A stretch of 38,121 nt of DNA from Chitinispirillum sp. Lineage in GTDB: Bacteria; Fibrobacterota; Chitinivibrionia; Chitinivibrionales; Chitinispirillaceae. The DNA is taken from positions 1-38,121 of the forward strand of contig SKJJ01000032.1 in assembly GCA_007115975.1 (NCBI GenBank). Reading direction: 5' to 3'. This document shows positions 36,601 through 38,121 of the stretch, one piece after another. A program made the translations under genes and the position numbers. The notes beneath the pieces were generated by a model. It did no database searches. It had not been told where the DNA came from and saw only the letters and a list, made by a program, of their open reading frames with translations. Numbering within the stretch: position 1 is the first letter of the stretch; the number at the start of each line of letters is the position of its first letter.

Positions 36601-37263
36601 TCATTTAAGAGACTCACTTCTTTTGGCGCTTCGGATTTTGTATAGTCTTTCGGTAAAACCACCTTCGGTTTCGAAATCTTTTGCAAGGCGTTGGACCTGG
36701 CGGTCGAGGAGATATGTTGCCACATTTAATAATGATAGTGCGGCATTTGCCGCCAGGCAGGAATAGGAAAGGGGGAACACTGACGAAAACTGACCGCAAC
36801 TGACGGGCACGACTGTCCGTTTTTCATCATCGGTTCCGCCCGTCTTTTTTCGTCTTTGGTTGTCAGTGTTCTTGTTACGCTCCTGAGTAACCCACCCTTG
36901 AACTTCCTCCAGAGTTTTACACCGAAGCTCCTTAAAGCGCACCAATGCAGGATGTTGTGGCTCCAATTTTGGCATTCCCCTCTGCCTCAAAAAATCCTCG
37001 TAATCCAACCGCAGCTCCTCAAGGCTTGCCCGCGCAACCTGAGTAAGTTTCAGTTCCATCTTTTTTGAAGTGGCACTTACCTGAGATCCTTCGGCAATAT
37101 TTTGCACACCACTCCGTGCAGCCTGAGTCATTTGGTCTCTGGTGCGCGAGGTGCGCTCTATATAGCGCCCGCAAAACCGCACGGTTACATCGTAAATGAG
37201 CTGAGAAACCTGGAAACTTCTCAGTTTACGATATCCACCGTATTTTGGAAGCAGATCGGTCAT
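36601..37263 (-). CDS. Four-helix-bundle protein (rRNA intervening-sequence type) with suffix domain
   Basis: Residues 1-125 match the S23/IVS-encoded four-helix-bundle family: YGGYRKLRSFQVSQLIYDVT, QMTQAARSGVQNIAEGSQ and LTQVARASLEELRLDYEDFL. Residues about 170-210 (LSLLNVATYLLDRQVQRLAK then GGFTERLYKIR) are the suffix segment seen in some members. Family members were first noted in insertions of 23S rRNA genes; this copy is not in an rRNA gene. The function is unknown. The linker between the parts (about 132-163) is coded by a palindromic insert. The total length of 220 is longer than the usual 120. Confidence 0.87.
   Translation of the reverse strand: MTDLLPKYGGYRKLRSFQVSQLIYDVTVRFCGRYIERTSRTRDQMTQAARSGVQNIAEGSQVSATSKKMELKLTQVARASLEELRLDYEDFLRQRGMPKLEPQHPALVRFKELRCKTLEEVQGWVTQERNKNTDNQRRKKTGGTDDEKRTVVPVSCGQFSSVFPLSYSCLAANAALSLLNVATYLLDRQVQRLAKDFETEGGFTERLYKIRSAKRSESLK
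36775..36871. repeat. Palindromic insert with 10-nt direct repeats inside the four-helix-bundle gene
   Basis: GAACACTGAC (36775-36784) and GTCAGTGTTC (36862-36871) are perfect 10-bp inverted repeats. Inside the left arm, ACTGAC occurs three times at an exact 10-nt spacing (36779, 36789, 36799). The segment codes for the hydrophilic linker of the host gene and keeps its frame. Confidence 0.6.
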
Positions 37264-37437
37264 TTGATCACCTGATTTTGATGAATTGTTTAATTTGAGC
37301 TAAAGTAATTACCTGGAGAGTACAACTTGAACGGACCGGAAAAACTTGAGAGTATATGATATGAATATATGTTTTTACACCAATGGCAAAATAAGATTAG
37401 GAGAGAAAGGTTGATATCCCTGAACCCAGACTAAACA

Positions 37438-38028
37438 TTAAGTCCCTGCTCCCGCAGGGTGATTGTACCCACCTGTTTTGCCTGCTCTGTCTTTTGTTGC
37501 CAACCCCACAACTGCTTTTGCCCACCCATTGAGCACCAGCTCTATTCCTACAATGAGTCCCAGCAACCAGAATGTTACAAACGGCCACCGGCTTAAAACT
37601 ATAATCCCCAGCACTAAGGAAAGCACCCCGCTAATGGCCTTGTGTCTCCACTTGATCCCCCGGTAAACAAAAGCTGTGGAGAGTTTGCGTACCCCTTCCA
37701 GTACTATGAGTGCCGCAATGAAAAGAGATATCATTGCAACGCCTACCAGAGGAAACAGAATCAGAAACGACCCTACAAAAACGCAGAATAGAGCTACTGC
37801 AATTCTGAGATAATATCCTCTGAAGTATCTATTTCTGTATGCCTCAAATCCATCAAGGGCCCCCCGCACTACAAGAACAACACCAATGACAAAGATCATC
37901 AGGTCTGTAGCCACGGCTGCAAGCACGACAACCACAAGGCCTAGTACAATCTCTGCAACACCGATGTAGGCAGTTTCCTCTGGGTCTTTTGCTGAATCAC
38001 TGTGGTAGGCATCTTTCAGTTGTACCAT
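37438..38028 (-). CDS. HdeD/DUF308-family membrane protein
   Basis: A 196-residue inner-membrane protein with about six hydrophobic helices in three hairpins: YIGVAEIVLGLVVVVLAAVA and DLMIFVIGVVLVVRGALDG, then ALFCVFVGSFLILFPLVGVA and MISLFIAALIVLEGVRKL, then SGVLSLVLGIIVL and VTFWLLGLIVGIELVLNG. The repeated G..LxxxGxxxL pattern and the final glycine-rich hydrophilic tail are those of HdeD-like proteins. GGAGGT lies upstream of the ATG at normal spacing. HdeD is tied to acid resistance in E. coli, but the role here is unknown. It stands alone. The 174-bp gap to the four-helix-bundle gene shows nothing I can name. Confidence 0.87.
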   Translation of the reverse strand: MVQLKDAYHSDSAKDPEETAYIGVAEIVLGLVVVVLAAVATDLMIFVIGVVLVVRGALDGFEAYRNRYFRGYYLRIAVALFCVFVGSFLILFPLVGVAMISLFIAALIVLEGVRKLSTAFVYRGIKWRHKAISGVLSLVLGIIVLSRWPFVTFWLLGLIVGIELVLNGWAKAVVGLATKDRAGKTGGYNHPAGAGT

Positions 38029-38121
38029 TGCGTTACCTCCAATTGGATATTCTCATATAAGAATTCGATTGTCCGGGCGGAGAAAGTAACACTAAAATAC
38101 CGTTTCAGGAGATTGGCTCAA

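Noticed and set aside
1..38121. CRISPR array, tRNA or rRNA genes
   Set aside because: No regularly spaced direct repeats of the right length, no cloverleaf candidates and no rRNA signature strings were seen; the Cas4-like nuclease has no cas neighbours.

Overview
The window reads as a chromosomal segment of a Gram-negative (diderm) bacterium. It encodes several predicted lipoproteins and signal-peptide proteins, a type III export (flagellar-type) accessory pair, Fe-S enzymes and moderate GC. I suspect a Fibrobacterota/Chitinivibrionia-like or other deep-branching lineage from the mix of genes, but that is inference only. No rRNA, tRNA, CRISPR array, intact insertion sequence or phage gene is visible. 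GTG and TTG start codons are frequent.

Left part (1-5305): a GC-rich, hairpin-rich intergenic tract; a membrane hybrid histidine kinase; a bidirectional terminator; a UDP-glucose 6-dehydrogenase of the eukaryote-like type on the minus strand; and a beta-lactamase-fold serine hydrolase on the minus strand.

Centre-left (5306-19766): about 650 bp of non-coding, strongly structured DNA ends in a textbook Rho-independent terminator. Seven tightly spaced plus-strand genes follow: carA, carB-1, a DUF1846 protein, pyrG, a PurF paralogue without glutaminase residues, carB-2 and a canonical Fe-S purF. This looks like one operon combining carbamoyl phosphate, CTP and phosphoribosylamine synthesis, all reactions that use glutamine-derived ammonia. 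It has two carB genes for one carA, and one of its two PurF proteins has lost the whole glutamine site.

Centre-right (19754-30190): a minus-strand pair (double-FHA protein and metallophosphoesterase) diverges from a plus-strand cluster. That cluster holds a membrane-anchored protein with a C-terminal helix-turn-helix-like segment, a 1000-residue FliK/YlqG-like protein, an FlhB C-terminal homologue and a periplasmic protein. After a terminator comes a partner-switching module: a small unknown protein, an RsbW-like kinase, a STAS-HATPase fusion and a stand-alone STAS protein. A TPR lipoprotein resembling SurA/PpiC chaperones follows, ending in a terminator.

Right part (30255-38121): a lipoprotein alpha/beta hydrolase, a stand-alone Fe-S PD-(D/E)XK nuclease (minus), a GC-rich double-hairpin intergenic region, gapA, a beta-phosphoglucomutase-like HAD phosphatase, an Old Yellow Enzyme/dienoyl-CoA-reductase-type flavoprotein, a four-helix-bundle (rRNA intervening-sequence-type) protein with a palindromic insert in its linker, and an HdeD-like membrane protein.

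The most unusual items are the ammonia-channelling operon with its glutaminase-dead PurF and DUF1846 member, the structured RNA candidate in front of it, and the partner-switching module with a STAS-kinase fusion and no sigma factor or phosphatase nearby.
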